Of a stretch of 64,000 nt of DNA, positions 39,598 to 48,769 are shown piece after piece. The position numbers and the translations under genes are program-made. The stretch comes from Arcobacter caeni (GTDB lineage Bacteria; Campylobacterota; Campylobacteria; Campylobacterales; Arcobacteraceae). The notes under the pieces are model-generated. The model saw only the letters and a list, made by a program, of their open reading frames with translations. It ran no database searches and had not been told where the DNA came from. Where the stretch lies: contig NZ_MUXE01000003.1 in NCBI RefSeq assembly GCF_003063245.1, positions 151,461-215,460 on the forward strand, given 5' to 3'. Within the stretch, counting starts at the first letter, position 1, and every line of letters begins with the position of its first letter.

Positions 39598-40092
39598 ATG
39601 TCTAAAGAAAAAACATTTAAAAATAAGCTTTTAGAGTATGTTTATACTATTTCTAAGCAACCAATATTATTAAAAGATTTATTAGTTGCAAATAGACAAC
39701 ACAACGATGGAATGCATGTCGACCCAGCAAAATTGGGATTTAGAATAAGACTTGTTAGAGCTTATCAAGTTTATATAGGAATTGTATTAGCAATAATAGT
39801 TCCAATTTCACTTTTAACTCATAAGCCTCTTGTAAAAATTGACCCACATATTTCTATTTTGGGTGCTATGGCTATTACTGCTGCTATTTTTATTGGATTC
39901 AATTTTTTTAGAGATAAAATGAGAGATACAATGACTGAAGAGTTGATAATTAGATCATGGAAATTACATTTTCCATTTTTTTCTTATGAAGATTATTCTC
40001 AAAAAATAGATGAGATTTTTGAAAAATCTATAAAAGATGAAATTTCAAAAAGAGATTTAGAAAAGTATATTTTAGAAAATCTTTCAAAATAA
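39598..40092 (+). CDS. Conserved membrane protein of unknown function
   Basis: A 164-residue protein with an N-terminal cytosolic part (about 1-55), two adjacent membrane segments (about 56-72 and 84-103) separated by a short loop, and a charged C-terminal tail of about 60 residues (EELIIRSWKLHFPFFSYEDY). No family is recognised. The ATG follows AGGAA, and a -10-like TAAAAT lies about 35 bases upstream. It is monocistronic, and its stop sits in the terminator shared with the convergent MnmD-like gene. Confidence 0.7.
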   Translation: MSKEKTFKNKLLEYVYTISKQPILLKDLLVANRQHNDGMHVDPAKLGFRIRLVRAYQVYIGIVLAIIVPISLLTHKPLVKIDPHISILGAMAITAAIFIGFNFFRDKMRDTMTEELIIRSWKLHFPFFSYEDYSQKIDEIFEKSIKDEISKRDLEKYILENLSK

Positions 40093-40116
40093 TAAGTAGT
40101 TTTTAAAACTACTTAT
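40092..40116. terminator. Compact palindrome serving convergent genes
   Basis: The arms ATAAGTAGTTTT and AAAACTACTTAT are complementary over 12 bp with one central base. The palindrome includes the last base of the plus-strand gene and the whole stop codon of the minus-strand gene. It is probably a two-way transcription end. Confidence 0.65.
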
Positions 40117-40858
40117 CGTGAAGTGCAACAGCTTGTCTATTTCTTTGTTTTTTTAATTCCATATCCACAAACTTCCCAACTAAATCTTGTTTTTGTCTAA
40201 AAGCCAAAGTGATTTTTCGTTTTATCGGTCGATGTTCATAGATAAAAAATCCAGCTTCATTCATACTAAGTCTAATTGGTGTCGCAACTGCGTAAGAACT
40301 CATAATACAATCACTTTTACAAAGTATAAAAATATCATCAAAATACTCTTTTGTCCAAAGTTCAAAGTTTACCTCACTTGAAAAAGCATCTTGATAAACT
40401 ATGTCAAAAGAGTTTTTACTTAATGATTTTATATACTTTCTAGCATCACCAATAAAAACTTCTATTTTGATTTTATCATCTTCATATTTTCCCGTTTTAG
40501 CAACTGCTTTTATAATATGTTTTATATCTTCAAACTCTTTTGGGAACTCAAAAGTTTCCAAAGATTTTACTAAATTTCCATCAAGTTCAGGTGAAAAGAT
40601 ATTTAGTTTTATATCAAGATTATTTTTCAAAATATAATAAATAGTAGAAAAAGTGTTATATCCAATACCAAAACAAATATCCAAAATATTAAGCTCTTTT
40701 TTGTTTGCGTGATATGTAAAAGCTGGAATTATATGTTTTGATAAAGCTTCGTTTATAGCTCCGTCATCAGGATTGTGATAGTGTTGATTGTACTTTTGTG
40801 AAAATAGTGTATTTGAACCATCTTTTGTGGCTACTAGAGAGTTTATATTATTTTGCAA
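40109..40858 (-). CDS. MnmD-like tRNA methyltransferase (MnmC methyltransferase domain)
   Basis: About 249 residues related to the methyltransferase half of MnmC (MnmD), which finishes the 5-methylaminomethyl side chain on wobble uridine in tRNA. It opens TKDGSNTLFSQKYNQHYHN, typical of the family. SAM motif I is ILDICFGIGYNTF; the late block IVYQDAFSSEVNFELWTKEYF matches MnmD, whose catalytic Asp lies in this block. No FAD oxidase domain is present. It starts with TTG and lacks an evident Shine-Dalgarno; it is three bases after a small methyltransferase-like gene, so translation may be coupled. It ends the luxS transcript. Confidence 0.8.
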   Translation of the reverse strand: MQNNINSLVATKDGSNTLFSQKYNQHYHNPDDGAINEALSKHIIPAFTYHANKKELNILDICFGIGYNTFSTIYYILKNNLDIKLNIFSPELDGNLVKSLETFEFPKEFEDIKHIIKAVAKTGKYEDDKIKIEVFIGDARKYIKSLSKNSFDIVYQDAFSSEVNFELWTKEYFDDIFILCKSDCIMSSYAVATPIRLSMNEAGFFIYEHRPIKRKITLAFRQKQDLVGKFVDMELKKQRNRQAVALHDK

Positions 40859-40861
40859 AAT

Positions 40862-41305
40862 TTATAAGCCATTATCCCAATGGTGCATTTTTTTTGCTGT
40901 AAAAATATAAAAATCATCAAAAAGTTCAATACAATTTGGTGCTTGAAAACCAATATTTTCAAGTAAATCTAAAAGTTCATATTTATTATCATTTGAGATT
41001 TTTTCTAGGATGATTATATTTCCTGAATTTTCAAGAGCTTTGTACATAAGTTTTAAGATTGTTTCTTGATTTTTACAAAAAGATAAAATATCTCCTAAAA
41101 CTACATATTCGAACTCTCTAGATGTTGCTTTTAGTTTCGCTGAATCTTCATCTATGAAGGAAATATATTTTATATTTCCTTCATTTTGTGTTCTTACTTC
41201 TTCTAAAGCTGAATCAATTAAATTTAAAGAGTTATCTATATGAAGAATAGAAATATTTATATATGGAGAAAACAACTCTTTAAAAAGATTCAATTTCTGA
41301 AGCAC
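40862..41305 (-). CDS. Degenerate SAM-methyltransferase-like protein in the luxS operon
   Basis: A 147-residue protein resembling the C-terminal two thirds of a class I methyltransferase: a strand-4-like FEYVVLGDILSF, a helix, then SGNIIILEKISN and GFQAPNCIELFDDFYIFTAKK. The glycine-rich SAM motif I is missing from the N terminus, so it is probably not an active methyltransferase by itself. It starts with GTG, with AGGAAA upstream, overlapping the end region of luxS, and ends three bases before the MnmD-like gene. It may be a partner or a remnant. I do not recognise an exact family. Confidence 0.6.
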   Translation of the reverse strand: MLQKLNLFKELFSPYINISILHIDNSLNLIDSALEEVRTQNEGNIKYISFIDEDSAKLKATSREFEYVVLGDILSFCKNQETILKLMYKALENSGNIIILEKISNDNKYELLDLLENIGFQAPNCIELFDDFYIFTAKKMHHWDNGL

Positions 41306-41308
41306 TTT

Positions 41309-41824
41309 TTAGTTTCCTAAAGCTTTTAATTTATCATCACAAAGATATAACTCTTCATTTGACATAACACCGATTTTACAAGATAAAATATCTTTAGCTA
41401 TCTCTTTTGCTTCATCAAGTGAATGCATTGCACAAGTTCCACATTGGTATTCGTTTAGTTCTGGAATATCATTTTGTGATTTAACTTCAAGTACATCTTT
41501 CATCGCTTTTTCCCAAGCCGTGGCTACCGTTTTTTCATCAGGAGTTCCTATTAAACTCATGTAAAAACCAGTTCTGCAACCCATTGGAGAAACATCAATG
41601 ATTTCTACAGTATCAGAATTTAAATGATTTCTGATAAATCCTGCAAATAAATGCTCTAAAGTATGGATACCTTTTTCACTTAACATTGATTTATTTGGCG
41701 CACAAAATCTTAAATCAAAAACTGTAATATTGTCACCTTTTGGTGTTTTCATTGTTTTAGCAACCCTAACAGCAGGTGCTGGCATAATCGTGTGGTCAAC
41801 TTTAAAACTATCTAATAATGGCAT
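41309..41824 (-). CDS. luxS: S-ribosylhomocysteine lyase (autoinducer-2 synthesis)
   Basis: A 171-residue metalloenzyme that splits S-ribosylhomocysteine into homocysteine and DPD, the precursor of AI-2, and recycles the SAM by-product. The metal site is intact: His54 and His58 in HTLEH, with the catalytic Glu57, and Cys128 in YQCGTC. The catalytic Cys83 is present in [11 protein letters not shown]. Length fits the family. An AAAGGAAA site precedes the ATG. metH in this window can reuse the homocysteine. The genes downstream are methyltransferase relatives, consistent with methyl-cycle recycling. Confidence 0.97.
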   Translation of the reverse strand: MPLLDSFKVDHTIMPAPAVRVAKTMKTPKGDNITVFDLRFCAPNKSMLSEKGIHTLEHLFAGFIRNHLNSDTVEIIDVSPMGCRTGFYMSLIGTPDEKTVATAWEKAMKDVLEVKSQNDIPELNEYQCGTCAMHSLDEAKEIAKDILSCKIGVMSNEELYLCDDKLKALGN

Positions 41825-41866
41825 TGTAATTTCCTTTTTTTAATAAGATTGGATTGTATCAAAAGT

Positions 41867-42961
41867 TTATTGAATCTTTTTCCTAAACATCCACGAAGCA
41901 AAAAATAAGGATACAAAACCTAAAACCAACATTGGAACTATTTGTGCTATTGCCATATCAAAACTTATATCTTTTAGAAAAACGCCTTTTAGTAAAATCA
42001 AGAAATATTTTAGTGAGATAATATCTGTAAATGGTATGAGCCATTGGGGCATATTTTCAACGGGTGTTGCAAATCCTGACATCAAAATATATGGAACCAT
42101 TAGTACAAATGCTCCTAGGATTCCTTGTTGTTGGGTTGATGAAATGGAAGAGATAAAAAGTCCAATTCCAACTATTGAAAATAAAAATGAAATCAATCCT
42201 AAAAAAAGTATAAATATAGAACCCACAAATGGCACTTTAAAAAATATTATTGCCACAAGAAATATGATACTTGCTTCCACAACACTTATCAAAAGTGGCG
42301 GAATAGTTTTTCCTATTATCAAAATAGTTGAAGAAAGAGGTGCTACTAAAAGCTGCTCAAAAGTACCCAGTTCTCTCTCCCTTGCAACTGATAATGCTGT
42401 TAATAATAAAGCCACCAACATAGATAAACTTCCCATGAGATTTGGAAGTATCCACCAAAAATTGTCAAGATTTGGATTATAAAGATTTCGACTAACTATT
42501 GTATTATTTATAGCTTGTGAATTTACGACTTTTGAAATGGCAGTTTGTATATAACTTTGGGCAATTTGTGCGCTGTTTGATTTTCTTCCATCGCCAATGA
42601 TTTGAATATCTACTTCTTCGTTTTTAGCTATTTTTTGAGCGAAGTTTTGAGGAATGGAAATAGCTAATATTGCTTTTTGGGTATCTATGTACTCTTTTAG
42701 TTGTTCTTGACTTTCTAATTGGTAAATATTTGTAAATGAATTACTGTAACTTAGATTTCTTATGATTTCTTGACTTTTTGTGCTGTTATCTCTATCTAAA
42801 ACTGCAATATCTATATTTTTTACTTCTAAAGTAACCGCAAATGAGAAAATAAAAAGTTGCATTAAAGGTGGAATTATGATAATTGTTCTTGACTTTTTGT
42901 CACTCCAAATGGCTAAAAACTCTTTTTTCATCAAAGCTAATAATTGAAAAATCCAAAGCAT
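41867..42961 (-). CDS. ABC-2 type exporter permease (YbhR/YbhS-like)
   Basis: A 364-residue inner-membrane protein with the ABC-2 permease plan: an N-terminal membrane segment (about 25-45), a large periplasmic loop (about 45-170) and five or six C-terminal segments (about 175-360). The blocks VARERELGTFEQLLVAPLS and MVPYILMSGFATPVENMPQW match the YhiH/YbhS/YbhR family. Its ATG shares an A with the preceding permease's stop (TGATG). With the second permease, the double ATPase and the HlyD adaptor it would form a drug or lipid exporter. Confidence 0.9.
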   Translation of the reverse strand: MLWIFQLLALMKKEFLAIWSDKKSRTIIIIPPLMQLFIFSFAVTLEVKNIDIAVLDRDNSTKSQEIIRNLSYSNSFTNIYQLESQEQLKEYIDTQKAILAISIPQNFAQKIAKNEEVDIQIIGDGRKSNSAQIAQSYIQTAISKVVNSQAINNTIVSRNLYNPNLDNFWWILPNLMGSLSMLVALLLTALSVARERELGTFEQLLVAPLSSTILIIGKTIPPLLISVVEASIIFLVAIIFFKVPFVGSIFILFLGLISFLFSIVGIGLFISSISSTQQQGILGAFVLMVPYILMSGFATPVENMPQWLIPFTDIISLKYFLILLKGVFLKDISFDMAIAQIVPMLVLGFVSLFFASWMFRKKIQ

Positions 42962-44076
42962 CAGTCTAACCTTTTTCTAGTGATTTTTATGATTATTACA
43001 AATATAACTGTTCCCACAATTAATAAAGAAAAGAGATTTGGAAGAATTACTTCATAAATATCTCCACTTAAAAATATACATTGTAAAACTTCTATAAAAT
43101 ATCTAGCTGGAATAATATGAGTTAAATACTGAAGCCATAAAGGCATACTGCTGATTTGAAAAATAAAACCAGAGAGTAAAAACGCAGGTAAAAATCCAAC
43201 TATTAGTGCAGCTTGAGCTGCTACAAACTGATTTTTTGATAAAGTTGAAATCAAAAGACCCAAACCTAATGATGGCATTAAATATAAAGCAGAAGCAAAA
43301 ACAAGTAAAAAAACAGAACCTCTAAATGGTATTTCAAACCAAAATATTGCAATCAAAACACAAATGGACATGGAAATCATCGCAAGTATAAAATAGGGCA
43401 GAAGTTTTCCTAAAAGTAGTTCCATAATTGTAATTGGTGTTGACATAATGGCTTCCATCGTTCCTCTTTCCCATTCTCGAGCAACCACTAAAGCCGTTAA
43501 AAGTGTACCAATTAGCGTTAAAATAATGGCAATAGAACCAGGCAATAAAAAATAAGAACTAAGAAGTGGCGCATTAAACCAATATCTTGTTTGAATATCC
43601 ATAGATGCGCTTGTTGATTTTTTGGCAAATCCCTCTTGAATAAGCCAATTATTCCAAACTCCACTTGTATATTTTTGAACAAAACTTGCAATATTTGGTT
43701 CACTTCCATCTGCTAAAACTTGTATTTTTGTATTTTGTGTTTCTAAATCTTTTGCAAAAGTAGCAGGAATTACGATAATCGCTCGAATAGTTCCTTTTTG
43801 AAGTTTTTCTTCAAAATCTTTTTTATTATTTCCAACTTGTACATTAAAACTATTTGACATTCTAAAGGCATCTAAAAAACTCAAAGAGTATTTTGAAGAT
43901 TGCTCAACTACAACTCCCACAGGAATATTTTTTGAATCAAGTGAAATCGCATATCCCATCAAAAAAAGTAACATCAAAGGTAAAATAACTGCTATTAATA
44001 TAGAGCTTGGATCTCTTAATATTTGGTAACTCTCTTTTATAAAAAGTGCTTTGAATCTTCTAATTTTGAACATCAT
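42961..44076 (-). CDS. ABC-2 type exporter permease (YbhS/YbhR-like)
   Basis: About 371 residues, a paralogue of the next permease with the same plan: one N-terminal segment, a large extracytoplasmic loop (about 50-170), and five or six C-terminal segments. The block VVAREWERGTMEAIMSTPI is the typical cytoplasmic motif, and LLSGFIFQISSMPLWLQYLTHIIPARY matches the family. I chose the ATG at 44076; a GTG just upstream is also in frame. It overlaps the end of the ATPase gene by about 17 bases and the next permease by one. The two permeases probably form a heterodimer. Confidence 0.9.
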   Translation of the reverse strand: MMFKIRRFKALFIKESYQILRDPSSILIAVILPLMLLFLMGYAISLDSKNIPVGVVVEQSSKYSLSFLDAFRMSNSFNVQVGNNKKDFEEKLQKGTIRAIIVIPATFAKDLETQNTKIQVLADGSEPNIASFVQKYTSGVWNNWLIQEGFAKKSTSASMDIQTRYWFNAPLLSSYFLLPGSIAIILTLIGTLLTALVVAREWERGTMEAIMSTPITIMELLLGKLLPYFILAMISMSICVLIAIFWFEIPFRGSVFLLVFASALYLMPSLGLGLLISTLSKNQFVAAQAALIVGFLPAFLLSGFIFQISSMPLWLQYLTHIIPARYFIEVLQCIFLSGDIYEVILPNLFSLLIVGTVIFVIIIKITRKRLD

Positions 44077-45760
44077 CACTTCTTTTTATAAGTTCAATAA
44101 ATGCTTCTTGCATAGTTGCCGTTGGTGAAATTTTGAGGATTAATTCGTGAGGAGAATCAATTGCTATTGCTTTTCCCTTGTAAATCAAAGCTATTTGGTC
44201 ACAATATTCTGCTTCTTGCATAAAGTGTGTGGTAACCATAATCGTCATTCCTTTTTGTACCATCGCATAAATATGATTCCAAAACTCTCTTCTTGTGATT
44301 GGATCAACTCCACTTGTAGGTTCATCCAAAAAAAGTACAGCAGGATCGTGCATAACAGCACAAGCTAGGGCAAGCCGTTGTTTGTATCCTAGTGGTAAAT
44401 CTTTTGCATGGGTATTTTTAAACCTAAGTAGGTCAAAAATATCTAGCATATTCGCTATTTTTTTACTCTTCTTTTCAAATTTTAATCCATAAATTCCCGC
44501 ATAAAATTTTAGATTTTCATAAACACTAATATCCGCATAAAGTGAAAACTTTTGAGACATATAACCGATTCTTCTTCTGGCTTTTAAAGATGAATCCATA
44601 AAGTTATAACCCAAAACACTAGCTTCTCCGCTTGTCGGTTTTACTAAGCCACAAAGCATTTTAAAAGTTGTAGATTTTCCAGCTCCATTTGGTCCTAAAA
44701 GTCCAAATATTTCTCCTTTTTTTATATCAAAACTAATATTTTCAGTTGCCACAAAAGAGCCAAATTTTTTTGTAAGATTTTTAACTTTTATAACAGTATC
44801 TTCTTGAGTTTTTATAGGTTCAATTTGTTCGGCTAGTTTTGAAACACCATCAAAGTTGGCTTTTAAAATATTCATAAAACCATCTTCAAAAGTTGGAATT
44901 GATTTTTTATAAATACAATTAGAAGCTTTTATATCTTCAAGTTGTGGCAAAAGTTTTGACTCATCACAAATGAGTTTGATACTATTTCCTAAAATCAAAG
45001 CATCTTTTATATAATCATATTTTAAAGCTAATTGAAGAGTCTCTCTTTTGTCTTTTATTTCGCCAATTATGTCAAAAACTCTATCTTTCATACTATCTTT
45101 TAAAATATCTGGATTACCAAAAAAAAGAATATTTCCCTCATTTAAAAGTAAAACTTCATCACAAAGTTCAGCTTCATCAAGATATGCTGTACTCCATAAA
45201 ACCGTCACATTTTCTTTTGTGAGATTTTCAACCATACTCCAAAGTTCTTTTCTGGAAATTGGATCAACTCCAACTCCTGGTTCATCAAGAAGTAGAAGTT
45301 TTGGTTTTTTTATCAAAGCACTTGCTAAGCCTAACTTTTGTTTCATTCCACCTGAAAGATTTTTGGCTAAAAAATCTTTAAAATCATACAGCGAAGTAAA
45401 GTGTAAAAGTTCATCTATTCTATTTTGAAGATTATCCAAAGGAATTGATTGTAAATCAGCAAATAATCGCAAATTTTCTTCCACAGTTAAATCTTCATAT
45501 AAGCCAAATTTTTGTGGCATATATCCTATTTGTTCTTGAATAGTTTGTATATTTGTATTTAAATCTAAGTCTAAAACTTCTACTTTTTGAGCTTGAAAAC
45601 TCAAAAGTCCACTAAGTATTCGCAAAAGTGTAGTTTTTCCAGCACCATCAGGTCCTACAATTCCTGTGATTTTATTTGGTTTTATTTCTAAAGATATATT
45701 GTTTAATGCTTTTTGTTTTTCAAAACTTTTTGAGAGATTTTTTACGCAAAGTATAGACAT
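44060..45760 (-). CDS. Double ABC ATPase (YbhF-like)
   Basis: A 566-residue cytosolic protein with two nucleotide-binding domains on one chain. NBD1 has Walker A GPDGAGKTT (about 36-44), signature LSGGMKQKL and Walker B LLLLDEPGVGVDP. NBD2 (from about 320) has Walker A GPNGAGKST and Walker B VLFLDEPTSGVDP, but its signature is LPLGYKQRLALA instead of LSGGQ, which is the usual form in YbhF-like proteins. One chain thus powers the two permeases. It starts with ATG five bases after the HlyD gene's stop. Confidence 0.92.
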   Translation of the reverse strand: MSILCVKNLSKSFEKQKALNNISLEIKPNKITGIVGPDGAGKTTLLRILSGLLSFQAQKVEVLDLDLNTNIQTIQEQIGYMPQKFGLYEDLTVEENLRLFADLQSIPLDNLQNRIDELLHFTSLYDFKDFLAKNLSGGMKQKLGLASALIKKPKLLLLDEPGVGVDPISRKELWSMVENLTKENVTVLWSTAYLDEAELCDEVLLLNEGNILFFGNPDILKDSMKDRVFDIIGEIKDKRETLQLALKYDYIKDALILGNSIKLICDESKLLPQLEDIKASNCIYKKSIPTFEDGFMNILKANFDGVSKLAEQIEPIKTQEDTVIKVKNLTKKFGSFVATENISFDIKKGEIFGLLGPNGAGKSTTFKMLCGLVKPTSGEASVLGYNFMDSSLKARRRIGYMSQKFSLYADISVYENLKFYAGIYGLKFEKKSKKIANMLDIFDLLRFKNTHAKDLPLGYKQRLALACAVMHDPAVLFLDEPTSGVDPITRREFWNHIYAMVQKGMTIMVTTHFMQEAEYCDQIALIYKGKAIAIDSPHELILKISPTATMQEAFIELIKRSDDVQN

Positions 45761-45765
45761 AATAG

Positions 45766-46725
45766 TTATAGATTTATTTCAGGAAAAGAGATGGTTACTG
45801 GCATTCCTTGTTTTAGATTATCATCAACATTATTTACAATGATTCTAAATCTATAAACCAAATCAGTTCTCAAATCCTCTGTTTGTACAGTTTTTGGAGT
45901 AAATTCTGCAAGTGGTGAAACAAAACTCACAACTCCCTCATAGGTTTTATTGCTATCTGTTTTGATTATTGCTTTCATTCCCTCTTTTACAATACCCAGA
46001 TATTTTTCACTTAAATAACTTCGTACCCAATAATCATCACTTTTTGCAATTTCAACAATGGTTTGAGGAGTATTTACGATTGAGCCAATTTCAAAAACTT
46101 TTGTGATGATTGTTCCATCAACAGGAGAATATAAAACCGTATCATTATAATTTATTTGTAAAATATTTCTTTGTGCTTTTAAAGATTCAAGAGTAGCCTT
46201 TGCACTTAAAATATCCTCTTTTTCATAACCATTTTGAAGTTGTTCTAAAGAGCTTTTTGCATATTCATATTGAGCTTGTAAATTTAAAGATATGGCTTTT
46301 GCGTCATCATAAGTTTGCACAGATATTGATTTTGTTTTTGATAGTTCTTCTGCTCGTTTGAAATCTTTATTTGTTTTATCAAGATTGCTTTTTACTTCAT
46401 TTAATTTTGCTTTTGCTTTTTCTATCTCTTCAATACGGTAACCTTTTTCAAGTTTTGCAATTTGTATTTCTTGAAGTTTAATTTGAGCATTTATTTGGTT
46501 TAGATTTTCTTTGAAAATAGAGTTTTCAAGAGTGGCAATTATGTCACCTTTTTTTAGTTTTTGACCCTCATCAAAGTTTAAAGTCTCAACTCTTCCCGAA
46601 ACTCTAAAAGCTAAAGATACGGTTCTAACATCAACATTTCCATAAAATTTAGTCTCTTTTTTCTCTTGAAAACAACCAGTAAAATAGATTAGACAAATAG
46701 GTAAAAATAGCAGTAACTTTTTCAC
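45766..46725 (-). CDS. HlyD-family membrane-fusion adaptor (YbhG-like)
   Basis: A 319-residue periplasmic adaptor. The N terminus (KKLLLFLPICLIYFTGC) is a lipoprotein-type signal with Cys18. Barrel and lipoyl motifs follow (KFYGNVDVRTVSLAFRVSGRV; LKKGDIIATL), then a long coiled-coil hairpin (about 80-180), then TVLYSPVDGTIITKVFEIGS typical of HlyD adaptors. It joins the inner-membrane exporter to an outer-membrane channel. It starts with GTG behind AAGGAA, and is first in the minus-strand exporter operon. A TATACT element at 46756-46761 (minus strand) is a likely promoter. Confidence 0.9.
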   Translation of the reverse strand: MKKLLLFLPICLIYFTGCFQEKKETKFYGNVDVRTVSLAFRVSGRVETLNFDEGQKLKKGDIIATLENSIFKENLNQINAQIKLQEIQIAKLEKGYRIEEIEKAKAKLNEVKSNLDKTNKDFKRAEELSKTKSISVQTYDDAKAISLNLQAQYEYAKSSLEQLQNGYEKEDILSAKATLESLKAQRNILQINYNDTVLYSPVDGTIITKVFEIGSIVNTPQTIVEIAKSDDYWVRSYLSEKYLGIVKEGMKAIIKTDSNKTYEGVVSFVSPLAEFTPKTVQTEDLRTDLVYRFRIIVNNVDDNLKQGMPVTISFPEINL

Positions 46726-46913
46726 AAAGTTCCTTTATATAGGATATATGAGAATAGTATAGTACAATAAAAATAAATCTGTAATAACGCAACAATATTT
46801 GTCCTAATTCAAAATAGTTTTTTGTTATTTTTTAATCTTCTTTGGCTAAACAATATGTTAAAATCAAGGGATAATATTAATTATCAACAATTATTAAGGA
46901 GCTAAATAGTTTT

Positions 46914-48026
46914 ATGGAAGATTATAGTTTTGAATTAAAAAAAATAGATAATAATACTTTTGAACTTTTATTAATAAATGTATGGAATAAAAAAACTTTA
47001 AATAAAAATATTCAAGCCTTAAATAAATTAGATATAAAAAAGAACTCAAAACTTATCGTAAACTTCGAGAACCTAAAAGAGTGTGATAGTGCAGGAATTA
47101 TCTATTTTATCTCTTTTATTAGAACTTTTTCTGAAGAAAATATCACTATAAAAAATCTAAACTCTTTTGAAAAAATGTATAAATTTTATGAAAAACATTA
47201 TCAAGATAAAAACGAAGTTTTAAAAAAAGAAAAAAATCTAATAGAAAATATTGGTAAAAAAACTTATGAGATTTATCTTTCAAGTGTAGATTTTATGAAT
47301 TTCCTAGGGAAAGTTTTTTATTATTTTATTTATTCTCTTTTTAATCCAAGTAAAATGCGACTAAATGCAATGTTGAAATACATTGATACTTCTGCTTTAA
47401 ATGCACTGCTTATTGTGGGAGTTACCTCTTTTTTGGTGGGTGTAGTAATTGCGTATCAAGGTGCGGTTCAGCTTGAAAAATTTGGGGCAAATATTTTTAT
47501 AGTTGAGATGATTTGTATTACGATGTTTCGTGAAATAGCTCCTTTGGTAACTGCTATTGTAATCGCTGGACGAAGTGCTAGTTCTTATACTGCTGAAATT
47601 GGAGCCATGAAAATAACAGATGAAATAGATGCTATGCGAACTATGGATTTTGAGCCAACAATGTTTTTGATTTTGCCACGAATTTTTGCTTTGGTTATTT
47701 CCTTGCCTTTATTGGTATTTTTTGCTGATATGTTAGGAGTATTTGGGGGAATGGTAATAGCTTATGCAGATTTAGATGTGACATTTACAGAGTTTATAAA
47801 TCGAATGGGAGAAGAAGTTCCACTAAAACATCTTTTAATTGGTGTTTTTAAATCTGTATTTTTTGGAGTTGCTATTGCACTTATTGGATGTTATAGAGGA
47901 TTTCAAGTTCAAAATAATACTACAAGTATAGGAAAATATACAACTATGAGTGTTGTCAATGCTATTTTTGTAGTGATTGCTTTAAACGCGATTTTCTCAG
48001 TGATTCTAACGGAAATTGGAATATAA
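46914..48026 (+). CDS. mlaE: MlaE-family lipid ABC transporter permease with N-terminal STAS domain
   Basis: A 370-residue protein. Residues about 1-95 form a STAS domain (NFENLKECDSAGIIYFISFI), equal to MlaB in other bacteria. The rest is MlaE, with five membrane segments and the blocks MICITMFREIAPLVTAIVIAGRSASSYTAEIGAM (read in parts) and GCYRGFQV. It moves phospholipid across the inner membrane to keep outer-membrane asymmetry. AAGGAG precedes the ATG. The gene order mlaE-mlaF-mlaD-lipoprotein matches Campylobacter Cj1646-Cj1649. No mlaA or mlaC is here. Confidence 0.92.
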   Translation: MEDYSFELKKIDNNTFELLLINVWNKKTLNKNIQALNKLDIKKNSKLIVNFENLKECDSAGIIYFISFIRTFSEENITIKNLNSFEKMYKFYEKHYQDKNEVLKKEKNLIENIGKKTYEIYLSSVDFMNFLGKVFYYFIYSLFNPSKMRLNAMLKYIDTSALNALLIVGVTSFLVGVVIAYQGAVQLEKFGANIFIVEMICITMFREIAPLVTAIVIAGRSASSYTAEIGAMKITDEIDAMRTMDFEPTMFLILPRIFALVISLPLLVFFADMLGVFGGMVIAYADLDVTFTEFINRMGEEVPLKHLLIGVFKSVFFGVAIALIGCYRGFQVQNNTTSIGKYTTMSVVNAIFVVIALNAIFSVILTEIGI

Positions 48027-48769
48027 TGGAAGCCGTAAAAATAATAAAAGTAAATAATCTATCTACAATTTTTGGTGAAAACATAGTACATAAAGATATT
48101 TCATTTAGTGTAAATGAAGGTGAAATTTTTGGAGTATTAGGTGGAAGTGGTTCTGGAAAAAGTGTTTTAGTAAAACAAATAGTTATGTTGGACAAAATTC
48201 AAAAGGGAAATATTGAGCTTTTAGGAAAAGATGTTTCAAATGTAAATCTAAAAGATATTCAAGATTTAAAACAGCAATTTTCTTATTTATTTCAGTTTGG
48301 AGCTTTGTACTCTTTTTTGAATGTTATTGAAAATATAAGTGTAATGTTAAAAGAATATACAGATTTACCATCTGATTTAATAGAAAAAATCGCATATACA
48401 AATCTAGAAATTGTAGGGCTTCCAAAAAGTTGCGCATTATTATATCCCTCTCAGTTAAGTGGTGGAATGGTAAAAAGAGTTGCCCTTGCAAGAAGTCTTG
48501 CAATGCAGCCAAAGGTTTTATTTTTGGATGAACCAACAAGTGGATTGGATCCATCAAGTACTCAAAAAATAAATGAATTATTGCTTTATTTAAAAAGTAT
48601 GTTGAATATCACAATAATCGTAATAACCCATGATTTAGAGACTATAAAAACAGTTTTGGATAGATTTATAATATTAAAACAAAAGATAATCTTTGATGGA
48701 AATATAACTGAAGCATTAAATTCTAATGATGAATTTATAAGAGATTTCTTAACAAATAAAGGTAAATAA
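48026..48769 (+). CDS. mlaF: MlaF-family ABC transporter ATPase
   Basis: A 247-residue cytosolic ATPase of the lipid transporter. Walker A is LGGSGSGKSVLVKQ (about 37-50), the signature is LSGGMVKRVALAR (about 141-153) and Walker B is VLFLDEPTSGLDPSS. GGM in place of GGQ in the signature is normal for MlaF. Its ATG shares an A with the mlaE stop (TAATG), and its own stop overlaps the mlaD ATG by one base. Together these make one tightly coupled operon. Confidence 0.94.
   Translation: MEAVKIIKVNNLSTIFGENIVHKDISFSVNEGEIFGVLGGSGSGKSVLVKQIVMLDKIQKGNIELLGKDVSNVNLKDIQDLKQQFSYLFQFGALYSFLNVIENISVMLKEYTDLPSDLIEKIAYTNLEIVGLPKSCALLYPSQLSGGMVKRVALARSLAMQPKVLFLDEPTSGLDPSSTQKINELLLYLKSMLNITIIVITHDLETIKTVLDRFIILKQKIIFDGNITEALNSNDEFIRDFLTNKGK

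Noticed and set aside
42036..42482. 148-residue plus-strand frame within the ABC permease gene
   Set aside because: It is antisense to a clear ABC-2 permease and shows no ribosome site or family features.
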